Below, in pieces: positions 27,633 to 35,967 of a stretch of 64,000 bases of DNA (position 1 is the first letter of the stretch; each line of letters begins with the position of its first letter). The notes below the pieces were generated by a model, which searched no databases, was not told the origin of the DNA, and saw nothing but the letters and a program-made list of their open reading frames with translations. Both the position numbers and the translations under genes were made by a program. The DNA comes from Desulfosporosinus sp. (lineage in GTDB: Bacteria > Bacillota > Desulfitobacteriia > Desulfitobacteriales > Desulfitobacteriaceae): the NCBI GenBank assembly GCA_031292055.1, contig JARLHV010000046.1, positions 1 to 64,000 on the forward strand. Reading direction: 5' to 3'.

Positions 27633-27789
27633 GCATATGAAAGAAAATAACAAGTCATGATGCCTTGGATAGTTTGCGTCAGACAAGGAGGCATGTGCCC
27701 CTCATAGCGGGGCTATTAGGGGCACATGCCGACGCAGTATGACACAAAATAGACTGGCAGACTGACTAGTTATTTTCTTGAATGTGCCT
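27631..27789. repeat. Long imperfect hairpin element (MITE-like) after acyl-CoA dehydrogenase
   Basis: The ends AGGCATATGAAAGAAAATAACAAGTCA (27631-27657) and 27763-27789 are inverted copies with few mismatches. Inside are TGCGTC/GACGCA (27675-27680 with 27731-27736), a perfect 13-bp pair GGCATGTGCCCCT/AGGGGCACATGCC (27690-27702 with 27718-27730), and a tip ATAGC/GCTAT. The whole 159 bp folds as one rod. The left end overlaps the TAG stop of the dehydrogenase by two bases. No coding capacity and no obvious target-site duplication. Confidence 0.8.
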
Positions 27790-27878
27790 TAATGACGAAA
27801 GCAGGAAAATAAAAGTTTTAAGAGAATAAAACTTTACAGGAGAGAGAAAATACTAAGAGAGTAAGAGGAGTGATTGAG

Positions 27879-28409
27879 ATGAACTTTCTGGAAATAGTTC
27901 AGGCCCGCCGGAGTTTGCGTAGCTATCTGGATAAGCCCGTTGAACCGGAAAAATTAGAGTATATTTTGGAGTCTGCCAGACTGGCACCATCCTGGAAAAA
28001 CATGCAGTGTTGGCGTTTTATTGTTATTAAAGATTCGAGTGGACGGCAGGCCTTGGCTGAAAGCATGCTGGAAAGCAATCCCGGGCGTAAAGCCTTGTTG
28101 GCAGCTCCGATCATCATTGTGCTCTGCGCTGTGCCGAGCGAATCAGAAGTTTGGGAAGGTAAGGACTTTATGATGCTTGATGCAGGACTGGCAATGGAAC
28201 ATTTGCTGTTGGCCGCAACGGAACAAGGCTTAGGAACATGCTGGCAGGGTTGGTTCAGCGAAGAAAAAGCTCGGGAAGCTTTAAAGGCTCCGTCTAATGT
28301 GCGGGTGGTAGCTATGACTCCTTTGGGCTACGCTGCCGAGGAACGGGGTCCGCGTCCACGCAAAAGTATGGCAGAGATTGTCTTCCGTGAAAAATGGGGT
28401 CAGGCATAA
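27879..28409 (+). CDS. Nitroreductase family protein
   Basis: A 176-aa FMN-dependent nitroreductase-fold protein. It opens with FLEIVQARRSLRSYLDKPVE (the RRSxRxY FMN site), then LAPSWKNMQCWRFIVI and GLGTCWQGWF. These enzymes reduce nitro or related compounds with NAD(P)H. ATG 27879 is preferred over GTG 27870 because GAGGAG lies 8 nt upstream of it. A half copy of element A begins two bases after the stop. Confidence 0.9.
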   Translation: MNFLEIVQARRSLRSYLDKPVEPEKLEYILESARLAPSWKNMQCWRFIVIKDSSGRQALAESMLESNPGRKALLAAPIIIVLCAVPSESEVWEGKDFMMLDAGLAMEHLLLAATEQGLGTCWQGWFSEEKAREALKAPSNVRVVAMTPLGYAAEERGPRPRKSMAEIVFREKWGQA

Positions 28410-28411
28410 GA

Positions 28412-28464
28412 GGACTTGTGTGACACCGCGCTCAGTCTAACAACGCAGAGCAAACTAACCCTTC
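28412..28464. repeat. Element A, half copy
   Basis: About 53 bases match the left arm of the element at 21016-21232 (GGACTTGTGTGACAC, then CGCGCTC, AACGCAGA, GCAAACT), with a few substitutions and gaps. The right arm and the inner hairpins are missing. Like the full copy it starts two bases after a stop codon. Confidence 0.75.
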
Positions 28465-28583
28465 GATCTCCTTCTTTGAGGAAAGTCGTTGGGTTTTCTT
28501 TGTATATTATTGTCCAAGCAGCATAGACTATGCCCATCAAGATTGTGAATAATAAACTGTCTAATAAAGATGGGGGATTGACC

Positions 28584-29993
28584 TTGTTGTTAGAGACGGC
28601 CCTGCTCGTTGTTGCTCTCTCAGCCTTGGGGGCACTTATTGCTGGAGTCATACTATTAAGTGTGTTATTTTTCGTGGGTAAACGATTTTTTCGAACGATC
28701 GTTCAACGGCTCTTTAGTTTAGTAGTGGAAAGGTTACTCGAAGACAAGTTCCATGAAAATCTCATGGAACTTTGGAGTGCGGTGCGTCGTACGTCGGTAC
28801 AAACTATTCTGGAAATTGGTTTGCGGGCTGAGGGAGGGAAGCTCATCCAGCGGCCTCTTGGTTCCCCTAAACCATTGCCTCATTACGATACCCTAATGTT
28901 TGTCGCTGCTCAAATGGCGCGTCTCCCAAAGGAGGCAACTATTCCCGTTGATATGAAGGTAACGCTTGGACCTAAATCGGTAAAGCCCCTTCAGATTGAA
29001 ATTCCGTTAATGATCTCGGGCATGGGTTTCGGAGTGGGCCTCAGTGAAGAAGCTAAACGAGCGTTAGCTAGGGCGGCAAAACAACTCGGAACGGCCACCA
29101 ATTCCGGTGAGGGGCCTTTTTTGAAAGAGGAAAGAGAAGAGGCCGGAAAGTTTATTTGGCAAATCAGCCGAAGCGCTTGGGGGCATAGTCCGCAAGGTAT
29201 TGCCGTGGCTGATATGATTGAAGTTCAAATGGGTCAGGGGGCAAGGATGGGGCCCTACACTATTGAACCAAATGCCGTGAAGGGAAAGGCGCAAAAACTG
29301 ATGGGTATATCCCCTCTGGAATCGGCCGTGTCCACGGCAGTCATTGCGGGGATTAATACTCCTTGGGACTGGATAAAGTATGTTGCCGATTTGCGTGCGG
29401 AAGCTGCCGGGAAACCAATTGCTATTAAGCTTATGGCGACAGGTGGCTTAGAAAGAGACTTGGCGGTATGTTTGGAAGCAGGCTTTGATGTCCTTGTTAT
29501 CGATGGAGCCCAAGGTGGGACTGCCGGTGCATCTCCAATGATCTGTGATGATTTAGGGATCCCCAGTTTACTGGCTTTAGTGCGCGCAGAACGTTTTTTA
29601 CGAGAGCAGGGTGCTCGTCAAGACGTGAGTTTGGTGGTCGCGGGAGGGTATGCTACGCCTGGAGAATGCTTAAAAGCTATAGCCCTGGGGGCAGATGCGA
29701 TCTATTTGGGAACGGTTCCTTTGTTTGCCCTTACTCATCGCCAAATCCATAAGGTTTTTCCTTGGGAACCGTTAACCCAATTGGTCTGGTACAATTCGCC
29801 CTATAAGCAGCGACTGGATATCAATTTGGCGAGTAAAAGTGTGGTGAATGTCTTGAAATCAATGGCAATGGAGATGGAAGAGGGGGTGCGGGCTCTGGGA
29901 AAAACGGCTTTGATCGAGCTTGGTCCCAACGATCTTGTGGCTTTAGACGAATGGACGGCACAGGTAACTGGTGTAAAACGTGCTTATTCTTAG
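28584..29993 (+). CDS. Glutamate-synthase-like FMN-binding protein with N-terminal membrane anchor
   Basis: A 469-aa protein (start TTG 28584 with GGGGGA upstream; an ATG at 28530 would add 18 residues but has no ribosome site). Residues about 3-35 form one or two membrane helices. The rest matches the GltB central/FMN-binding (TIM barrel) domain: MISGMGFGVGLSEEAKRALA, MGQGARMGPYT, DGAQGGTAGASP, GADAIYLGT. There is no amidotransferase domain, no adenylation of a small subunit gene nearby, and no cysteine cluster for 3Fe-4S, so it is not a complete glutamate synthase. Stand-alone GltS-like proteins have unknown or varied roles. Confidence 0.82.
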   Translation: MLLETALLVVALSALGALIAGVILLSVLFFVGKRFFRTIVQRLFSLVVERLLEDKFHENLMELWSAVRRTSVQTILEIGLRAEGGKLIQRPLGSPKPLPHYDTLMFVAAQMARLPKEATIPVDMKVTLGPKSVKPLQIEIPLMISGMGFGVGLSEEAKRALARAAKQLGTATNSGEGPFLKEEREEAGKFIWQISRSAWGHSPQGIAVADMIEVQMGQGARMGPYTIEPNAVKGKAQKLMGISPLESAVSTAVIAGINTPWDWIKYVADLRAEAAGKPIAIKLMATGGLERDLAVCLEAGFDVLVIDGAQGGTAGASPMICDDLGIPSLLALVRAERFLREQGARQDVSLVVAGGYATPGECLKAIALGADAIYLGTVPLFALTHRQIHKVFPWEPLTQLVWYNSPYKQRLDINLASKSVVNVLKSMAMEMEEGVRALGKTALIELGPNDLVALDEWTAQVTGVKRAYS

Positions 29994-30095
29994 CAGGATT
30001 AGAGCATTCACGCAGAGGAGAAGCTGACATTATATCCCTCGATAGTAAGGGATGTAACGACTTAGAGCTTATTTTCCTGGTTGCTCTGTTGAGTC

Positions 30096-30131
30096 AAAAA
30101 AGGTTTCAGAGAGATTTCTCTCTGAAACCTT
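30096..30131 (-). terminator. Terminator of the 5'-nucleotidase gene
   Basis: AAGGTTTCAGAGAGA pairs perfectly with TCTCTCTGAAACCTT. On the reverse strand it runs into a T tract (complement of 30096-30101). Confidence 0.92.
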
Positions 30132-30146
30132 CAGAACGTCATTGAT

Positions 30147-32426
30147 TTAGTTAGAACTGATTTCCGGACCATCTCCGGCAGAGAATTTCGAACTGTTTCC
30201 TTTTGCGTCCTTATAAGTGACAGCAGGGAACAGCGTGGAGACCTCATTTGAGGTGAGCGTGACTCCCGTATTATTGTTCACAACCGATCCGGAAAAAGTT
30301 ATGATGTAGATTCCACTGCTGTTTACCACATCTTGTTTAATTTCCTGCTGATTAGCTGAATTATTGGCATAGCCTAAATCTAAAGCTTGGCCGTTGCTAA
30401 AAACTACTGTACCAACAGGAATAGATGAGCGTGGTTGAACAATAGCCCAGTTATTGTCACAGGTCGGGGTCACGCTGGTGCCGGTTACACCATCACCGGT
30501 AATCTTCCCGGCAGCCACATCTTGAAAATATTGCATCATTAGGCTACGGACCTGGCCGTCCTGGCCTAAGGCCACTTGAGAGCTATAGGTGATGTAACCA
30601 GGGGCATTCGGATCAGTTGTTTGGGTAACGATTCCCGCCGCGGCGAGGAAACCGCCACCACCGTTGACACGGTAGTCATTGAGTGCCAAGGTGTACAACG
30701 TATTGTCAGCAATCGGCTGTCCGTTAATAGCCATGTTGTAAATGCGCGGTTCTCCATCTGAAATCGGATTACCATTCACATCATATAAGCCCTTTTTGGT
30801 TAAATCGACCGTATAATTGGCGCCTTGCAGGAGATCCAGATTATAATCAGGAACAGCTGAATTCTTATTAATACTGGTATCACCGGGCTGATATTGTTGG
30901 TAATATCGGCCAACAGAAAACTCCATGTATTTCTTTAACTGAGCACCGGTAACCTTCAGGGCATAAAGATAATTCTCATAAATATAGACGGAGGAAATGT
31001 CGGCTATGCTCACCGAACCCTTCGGAATCGCGGCGGTTGGACTAAACGGAGCTGCCACAGATAATTGAGCATTGCCATAATGCATTTGTACCTTGTTGAC
31101 GAGATCCATCAAAGCGGTATCCTTGATCGTTTGACCGTCCGCATTGAAGCCAGCAGTAGTTGTACCAACCGGAGTTTTTAAATATTGCAATGTTGCTTGG
31201 TGATAAGGCTGAATTAAATTGACAAGCCCTTGATCTTCTGAAACACTTGTCGAAGCACTTAGGGAAGTTCCGGTTTCTGTTGTCGGGTCAACAGTCCATT
31301 TGCCAGCAGCATTTTTATTAAAGTTCATTACAACTTCTTCTAAATTGGTGGCGGCGTTTTTGGGTTCGACCATCCAGATTTTATTATTGCCTTCCTGTTG
31401 GTTGAGAGTAACATGAGTATGGCCGCAGAGAATCGTGTCCACTTCTGGATTGGCATTAGCAAAAGCCAGTACTTCGTTTTCGTTCGGAGGGTTTTCTGTG
31501 GAAGGATCTGCAACCCCTTCACCAGAGTGAATCGCAGCAATTACGGCATTAACCTGCGGACCATTGGGATCATCTTTCAGATAATGGACCCATTTGGTTC
31601 CTTCTGTGACGATGTCGCCCCACTTGAGACCTGCGTAGTGAGCCGAGTTTTCCCAATAGGGAATGTCTGGAGTGGTGAGACCCAGGATACCAACTTTGAT
31701 AGTGCTACCATCTGGAGCTGTAAAGTTTTTAATTGTGTATGGTTTGATGTCACTCCAAGTTGGATTATCCCCGGTCACAGGATCAGGGGTGGCGGCTGTG
31801 CTCTCCAAGGTATTGGCGGATAGGTAGGGCATATTCAGGGCTTTGGCTTGTGTGATAAGCGGTTTCAAAACATCCAGACCAAAGTTGAATTCGTGATTGC
31901 CCAAGACCAAAGCATCATACTTCATATAGTTGAAAGCGCTAATCATCGGATAGAGATTGGTCGTACTGCCCATCCAAGACGTATCAATAGTGTCGTAATA
32001 GTATACCAATGGTGTGCCTTGGATCTCATCTCCAGCATCGACAAGAACGTTATTTGGATATTTGGTGCGTTCTTGGGCAACCAAGGTGGCCAAACGGGTC
32101 ATCCCTGTAGATGCCTTATTTTGGAAATAATCCCAGCCCATCATTTGTCCATGGATGTCTGATGTTCCCAATAAAGCAATTGTAAAAGGATTAGTTGAAG
32201 TTTGAGCAACTGACGTTGCACCTGAAGTAGCAAGTGAGGCATTTGCATTGGTTGAGTTAGCTAAGGGGGTTGTACCAGTGGTATTTGTATCTGTCGATAC
32301 TGTTATATTTGCGCTAGGAATAGTATTAACTTGATCTGCAAAAGCAGTGACCGGGAAAACCGTACTGAGCAACAGCATTGATACAACGGTAATACTCATG
32401 AATCGGCTTTGAACTTTCTTACACAT
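30147..32426 (-). CDS. Secreted 5'-nucleotidase / 2',3'-cyclic nucleotide phosphodiesterase
   Basis: A 759-aa exported metallophosphoesterase. Signal peptide: residues 1-30 (MCKKVQSRF, hydrophobic core, PVTAFA cut site), then a Thr/Ser/Asn-rich linker. Metal motifs: D90-x-H92 (GTSDIHG), VDAGDEIQG, LGNHEFN, IAAIHSGEG and CGHTHV. The 5'-nucleotidase C-terminal domain follows, then about 120 residues of a beta-rich tail without anchor motifs. It releases phosphate from nucleotides outside the cell. I chose ATG 32426 (GAGGGG 7 nt upstream, normal signal peptide). An in-frame GTG at 32495 also has a strong ribosome site, which a hairpin could hide. Confidence 0.92.
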   Translation of the reverse strand: MCKKVQSRFMSITVVSMLLLSTVFPVTAFADQVNTIPSANITVSTDTNTTGTTPLANSTNANASLATSGATSVAQTSTNPFTIALLGTSDIHGQMMGWDYFQNKASTGMTRLATLVAQERTKYPNNVLVDAGDEIQGTPLVYYYDTIDTSWMGSTTNLYPMISAFNYMKYDALVLGNHEFNFGLDVLKPLITQAKALNMPYLSANTLESTAATPDPVTGDNPTWSDIKPYTIKNFTAPDGSTIKVGILGLTTPDIPYWENSAHYAGLKWGDIVTEGTKWVHYLKDDPNGPQVNAVIAAIHSGEGVADPSTENPPNENEVLAFANANPEVDTILCGHTHVTLNQQEGNNKIWMVEPKNAATNLEEVVMNFNKNAAGKWTVDPTTETGTSLSASTSVSEDQGLVNLIQPYHQATLQYLKTPVGTTTAGFNADGQTIKDTALMDLVNKVQMHYGNAQLSVAAPFSPTAAIPKGSVSIADISSVYIYENYLYALKVTGAQLKKYMEFSVGRYYQQYQPGDTSINKNSAVPDYNLDLLQGANYTVDLTKKGLYDVNGNPISDGEPRIYNMAINGQPIADNTLYTLALNDYRVNGGGGFLAAAGIVTQTTDPNAPGYITYSSQVALGQDGQVRSLMMQYFQDVAAGKITGDGVTGTSVTPTCDNNWAIVQPRSSIPVGTVVFSNGQALDLGYANNSANQQEIKQDVVNSSGIYIITFSGSVVNNNTGVTLTSNEVSTLFPAVTYKDAKGNSSKFSAGDGPEISSN

Positions 32427-33008
32427 AAAATACCCCTCTCTTTTAGTAGCATCTAAAGGAATTGGACGAAGATAGCAAGCTGGAAATATGGACACGCAGC
32501 ACCTCTCCTGTTATTAGGATTAAGAGAGGTTTGTCTCTATCGTTGGAACCCGGCCATTTATGCCTTAAAAGAACCCCCCATTTCTTAAGCAGGATGTTTT
32601 AAATTCTGCTAAAGTCTACTTTTTCCACTAAACTATTTTCACTGTTTTATTTAAAATTCCTGCTTGTGGAGTTTAATTAAAACTGATGTTTTTCGCCTTA
32701 ATCCAATGAATTTGTCTTTATATCGACTTATTTCGTGAATATAACGTGTTTATTTCTCCTCATTTACGTTTGCTTAACATTGATTTTATGCTATTTTAAC
32801 ATTAAATTGATCGTATTTTGATGCTTTATAATATAACCTGAAATTAGCTTCGAAACTACAAGTGACATCGAATTCGGTCGTTCAAAACGTCTGTAGTCGA
32901 TTCTCTCCTAGTGGAGTGTTATAAAGAAACTTCCATGAACCTGCTGGTGTTCACCGGGGAGAATGAAGCACCTTTTCACAGTTTGTGAACAATTGGTATA
33001 ACCCTATT
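32427..33008. promoter_or_regulatory. Divergent nucleotidase/valS intergenic region with Pho-box-like repeats and a structured stretch
   Basis: A 580 nt AT-rich gap. Near the nucleotidase, the reverse strand has ACCTCTC/GAGAGGT folding around 32497-32530. At 32774-32801 TTAACA occurs twice, 22 nt apart, with TTTATG exactly halfway (11-bp period), like PhoP boxes. At about 32807-32835 a TTGATC...TAATAT promoter could start a forward RNA through a structured stretch (AACTACA/TGTAGT, CTCC/GGAG, TTCACA/TGTGAA pairs up to about 32990). No open frame of note. Confidence 0.45.
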
Positions 33009-33037
33009 TTGACAATATTTATTCTGCCGAGTATAAT
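33009..33037 (+). promoter_or_regulatory. valS promoter
   Basis: Consensus TTGACA (33009-33014), 17 nt spacer, consensus TATAAT (33032-33037). Confidence 0.9.
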
Positions 33038-33065
33038 GTATCTAATAAAATATTCATAATTAACT

Positions 33066-33196
33066 CAAAGAATGTGAGGAATAGCGTCAGTGAACCGTTC
33101 AGAGAGAAAGGCCGCTGCTGGGAAACGCAATGTTCCTCAGAATAAAGGTGGTACCACGAATGCTTTTCGTCCTTTACCGGGATGAAAGGTTTTTTT
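33066..33196 (+). promoter_or_regulatory. T-box leader of valS
   Basis: Stem I base TGAGG/CCTCA encloses GCGT/ACGC, with a GTT triplet on its 3' side as candidate valine specifier. The T-box core AAGGTGGTACCACG (33145-33158) is near-canonical. The competing terminator is TTCGTCC/GGGATGAA followed by a seven-T run. Uncharged tRNA-Val is expected to favour the antiterminator and turn valS on. Stem I is shorter than usual; the specifier call is inference. Confidence 0.88.
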
Positions 33197-33229
33197 ATTG
33201 AGATAGAAAAAGGAGCTTAAGAAGTTGTT

Positions 33230-35878
33230 ATGAGAGAGAAATTAGAGCTAGCCAAAGCCTATGACCCTAGTTTAGTGGAGGGGAAGTGGTATCAGTATTG
33301 GGAAGAAAACGGGTTTTTTCATGCTGATGTGAACAAAGGGAAGCAAGCGTTTAGCATTGTGATGCCTCCGCCGAATGTTACGGGTGCACTTCACCTTGGG
33401 CATGCCATGGACAGCACGATTCAAGATATTTTAACGCGTTTTAAACGAATGCAGGGCTACAATACACTTTGGCTTCCTGGAACAGATCATGCTGGAATTG
33501 CTACTCAAGCCAAAGTAGAGGAGCAGTTAGCTAAAGAAGGAACGAGTCGTGACGAACTGGGACGCGAACAGTTTATAGAACGAGTTTGGGACTGGAAACG
33601 GCAGTATGGTGGACGAATTACGCAGCAACTACGGCGCTTGGGCGCTTCTTGCGATTGGCAACGTGAGCGTTTCACAATGGATGAAGGATGTTCAAAAGCG
33701 GTTCGGGAAGCGTTTGTTGATCTTTATAATAAAGGGTTGATTTACCGGGGGAATTATATTATTAATTGGTGCCCCAAATGTCATACAACTATTTCCGATA
33801 TCGAGGTGGAACACGTTGACAGAGAAGGGAACTTATATCATCTGCGTTACCCAGTAAAAGATAGTGATGAGACTCTGATTGTGGCAACCACCCGACCAGA
33901 AACGATGCTCGGGGACACGGCTGTGGCGGTTCATCCAGACGATGGGCGGTATACGCATCTCATCGGGAAAACGTTGCTCCTTCCCCTTACGGATCGAGAA
34001 ATTCCTATTATTGCCGATGACTATGTCGATCGAGAGTTTGGGACGGGTGCCGTGAAGATTACTCCCGCGCATGACCCTAACGACTTTGAAATCGGGCTTC
34101 GTCATCATTTGTCTCAGATCGTCGTCTTAGACAAAGAAGCTAAGATGAATGAAAATGCAGGCCCTTATCAGGGTATGGATCGTTTCGACGCTCGTAAAGC
34201 AGTTGTCGAAGATTTGAAAACGGCAGGAGTCCTTGTCAAAATTGACGTCCATCCCCATGCTGTTGGGGAGTGCTATCGTTGTTCTACCGTTATTGAACCG
34301 ATGGTTAGTAAACAATGGTTCGTGAAAATGGAACCTCTAGCGAAGCCCGCACTTGAAGTCGTCCGTGATGGGCGGTTGAAGTTTGTTCCGGATCGATTTG
34401 ATAAGATCTATATGGGGTGGATGGAAAATATCCGGGATTGGTGTATTTCTCGCCAGCTATGGTGGGGACACCGCATCCCAGTTTGGTATTGCGAAGACTG
34501 CGGTAAGGAGATCTGTACTAAGGAAGATCCGCTAATCTGCCCAATCTGCGGAGCTAACCACCTGAAGCAAGATCCTGACGTCTTAGATACGTGGTTTTCT
34601 TCTGGTCTTTGGCCTTTTTCCACTTTAGGTTGGCCGGAAAAAACGCCCGAATTAGAACAGTTCTATCCGACGTCTGTGTTGGTGACGGGCCGGGATATTA
34701 TTTTCTTCTGGGTTGCGCGCATGATTTTCATGTCGATGGAGTCTATGAACGAAGTGCCTTTCCCTAAAGTCATGATTCACGGATTGGTGCTGGATGCCAA
34801 AGGGCGGAAGATGAGTAAATCCCTGGGCAACGGTGTCGACCCGATTGAAGTGATTGAACAATATGGGGCAGATACTCTGCGGTTTATGCTGATTACGGGC
34901 AATACGCCGGGAAATGACCTGCGTTTTCATCCGGAACGGCTTGAGGCAACACGAAATTTCTCAAACAAAATTTGGAATGCCTCCCGTTATGTGCTGATGA
35001 ATTTAGAAGACTACAAGCAAGGGCCACGTGGGGAACTTACCCTGGCTGATCGTTGGATTCTTTCCCGTTATGCATCGACTGTGGAGAATGCTACGCAAGC
35101 TTTAGAAAACTTTGATCTTGGCGAAGCTGGCCGATTGCTTTACGAGTTTATCTGGAATGAATTCTGTGACTGGTATATTGAGCTTACTAAGCCACGCCTT
35201 TATAATAAAGAAGATGGGTTAGCCCGGCACACTGCACAATCCATATTGTTCGAAGTTCTCGAAGGAACCTTGCGGCTTTTGCATCCGTATATGCCTTTCT
35301 TGACAGAGGAAATCTGGCAGAATCTCCCCGTGCAGGGTGAAAGCATCATGCTACAGATGTGGCCAGACGTACCAGCGTATCAAGACGCGTTGGCTGAAAA
35401 AAATATGACGTTGCTTATGGAAAGCATCAAAGCGATCCGCAATATTCGGGCGGAGATGAAGGTGGCACCGGGACAGAAAGTAGAGATCATTATGCTTGTC
35501 CAAGAGGCGACCCAACGCGAGGTGCTTGTGGATGGAAAAGCAGATATCCTAAAATTGGCTGGAGGGGCGAGTGTAGAATTGTTTGAAGCGCTGGCAGAGA
35601 AACCTCCTCAAGCAGCTAGTGCAGTTTTGGAGGGTGTTGAAATTTATCTTCCCCTCAAAGGGTTGATGGATCTGGATAAAGAAGTAGCCCGTTTGGAAAA
35701 AGAGATTTCTGTCGCAATCCAGGATCAACAAATTTTAGAAGTGAAACTTAATAACCCCGGATTCATAAGTAAAGCACCAGCGAGTGTTGTGGTCAAAGAG
35801 CGGGAAAAACTTGATGCAGTGCTGGCCCGCAAGGTCGCCTTAGAGGAACGTCTGCAAGAGCTAAAGCAAAACGTTTAA
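33230..35878 (+). CDS. valS: Valyl-tRNA synthetase
   Basis: An 882-aa class I synthetase. HIGH motif HLGH at 55-58 (PPPNVTGALHLGH), KMSKS at 527-531, editing domain with TTRPETMLGDTAVAVHP, zinc-type cysteine pairs (WCPKCH; YCEDCGKEICTKEDPLICPICG), and the C-terminal coiled coil typical of ValRS (MDLDKEVARLEKEI). It charges tRNA-Val. ATG follows AAAGGAG at a long spacing (14 nt). It is controlled by the T-box leader just upstream and probably co-transcribed with folC. Confidence 0.98.
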   Translation: MREKLELAKAYDPSLVEGKWYQYWEENGFFHADVNKGKQAFSIVMPPPNVTGALHLGHAMDSTIQDILTRFKRMQGYNTLWLPGTDHAGIATQAKVEEQLAKEGTSRDELGREQFIERVWDWKRQYGGRITQQLRRLGASCDWQRERFTMDEGCSKAVREAFVDLYNKGLIYRGNYIINWCPKCHTTISDIEVEHVDREGNLYHLRYPVKDSDETLIVATTRPETMLGDTAVAVHPDDGRYTHLIGKTLLLPLTDREIPIIADDYVDREFGTGAVKITPAHDPNDFEIGLRHHLSQIVVLDKEAKMNENAGPYQGMDRFDARKAVVEDLKTAGVLVKIDVHPHAVGECYRCSTVIEPMVSKQWFVKMEPLAKPALEVVRDGRLKFVPDRFDKIYMGWMENIRDWCISRQLWWGHRIPVWYCEDCGKEICTKEDPLICPICGANHLKQDPDVLDTWFSSGLWPFSTLGWPEKTPELEQFYPTSVLVTGRDIIFFWVARMIFMSMESMNEVPFPKVMIHGLVLDAKGRKMSKSLGNGVDPIEVIEQYGADTLRFMLITGNTPGNDLRFHPERLEATRNFSNKIWNASRYVLMNLEDYKQGPRGELTLADRWILSRYASTVENATQALENFDLGEAGRLLYEFIWNEFCDWYIELTKPRLYNKEDGLARHTAQSILFEVLEGTLRLLHPYMPFLTEEIWQNLPVQGESIMLQMWPDVPAYQDALAEKNMTLLMESIKAIRNIRAEMKVAPGQKVEIIMLVQEATQREVLVDGKADILKLAGGASVELFEALAEKPPQAASAVLEGVEIYLPLKGLMDLDKEVARLEKEISVAIQDQQILEVKLNNPGFISKAPASVVVKEREKLDAVLARKVALEERLQELKQNV

Positions 35879-35879
35879 C

Positions 35880-35921
35880 ATGAGGCACGAAGTTCGAGGT
35901 GTGAGCTTCGAGTGCCTATGG
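35880..35921. repeat. TTCGA-family repeat, short fragment (copy 8)
   Basis: AGGCACGAAG and CTTCGAGTGCCT form a small inverted repeat right after the valS stop. The words match the outer units of the TTCGA repeats in the mre/min cluster. Confidence 0.55.
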
Positions 35922-35967
35922 GGGCAGGTCAATTTTAGTCGGAAACGGGAGCAGGAGGGGAAAGCGG

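Noticed and set aside
32527..32660. c-di-GMP-I riboswitch upstream of the nucleotidase on the reverse strand
   Set aside because: A GGCCGGGTTCC word resembles the end of that aptamer, but the conserved GCAAA and GACGCAAAGC blocks are missing.
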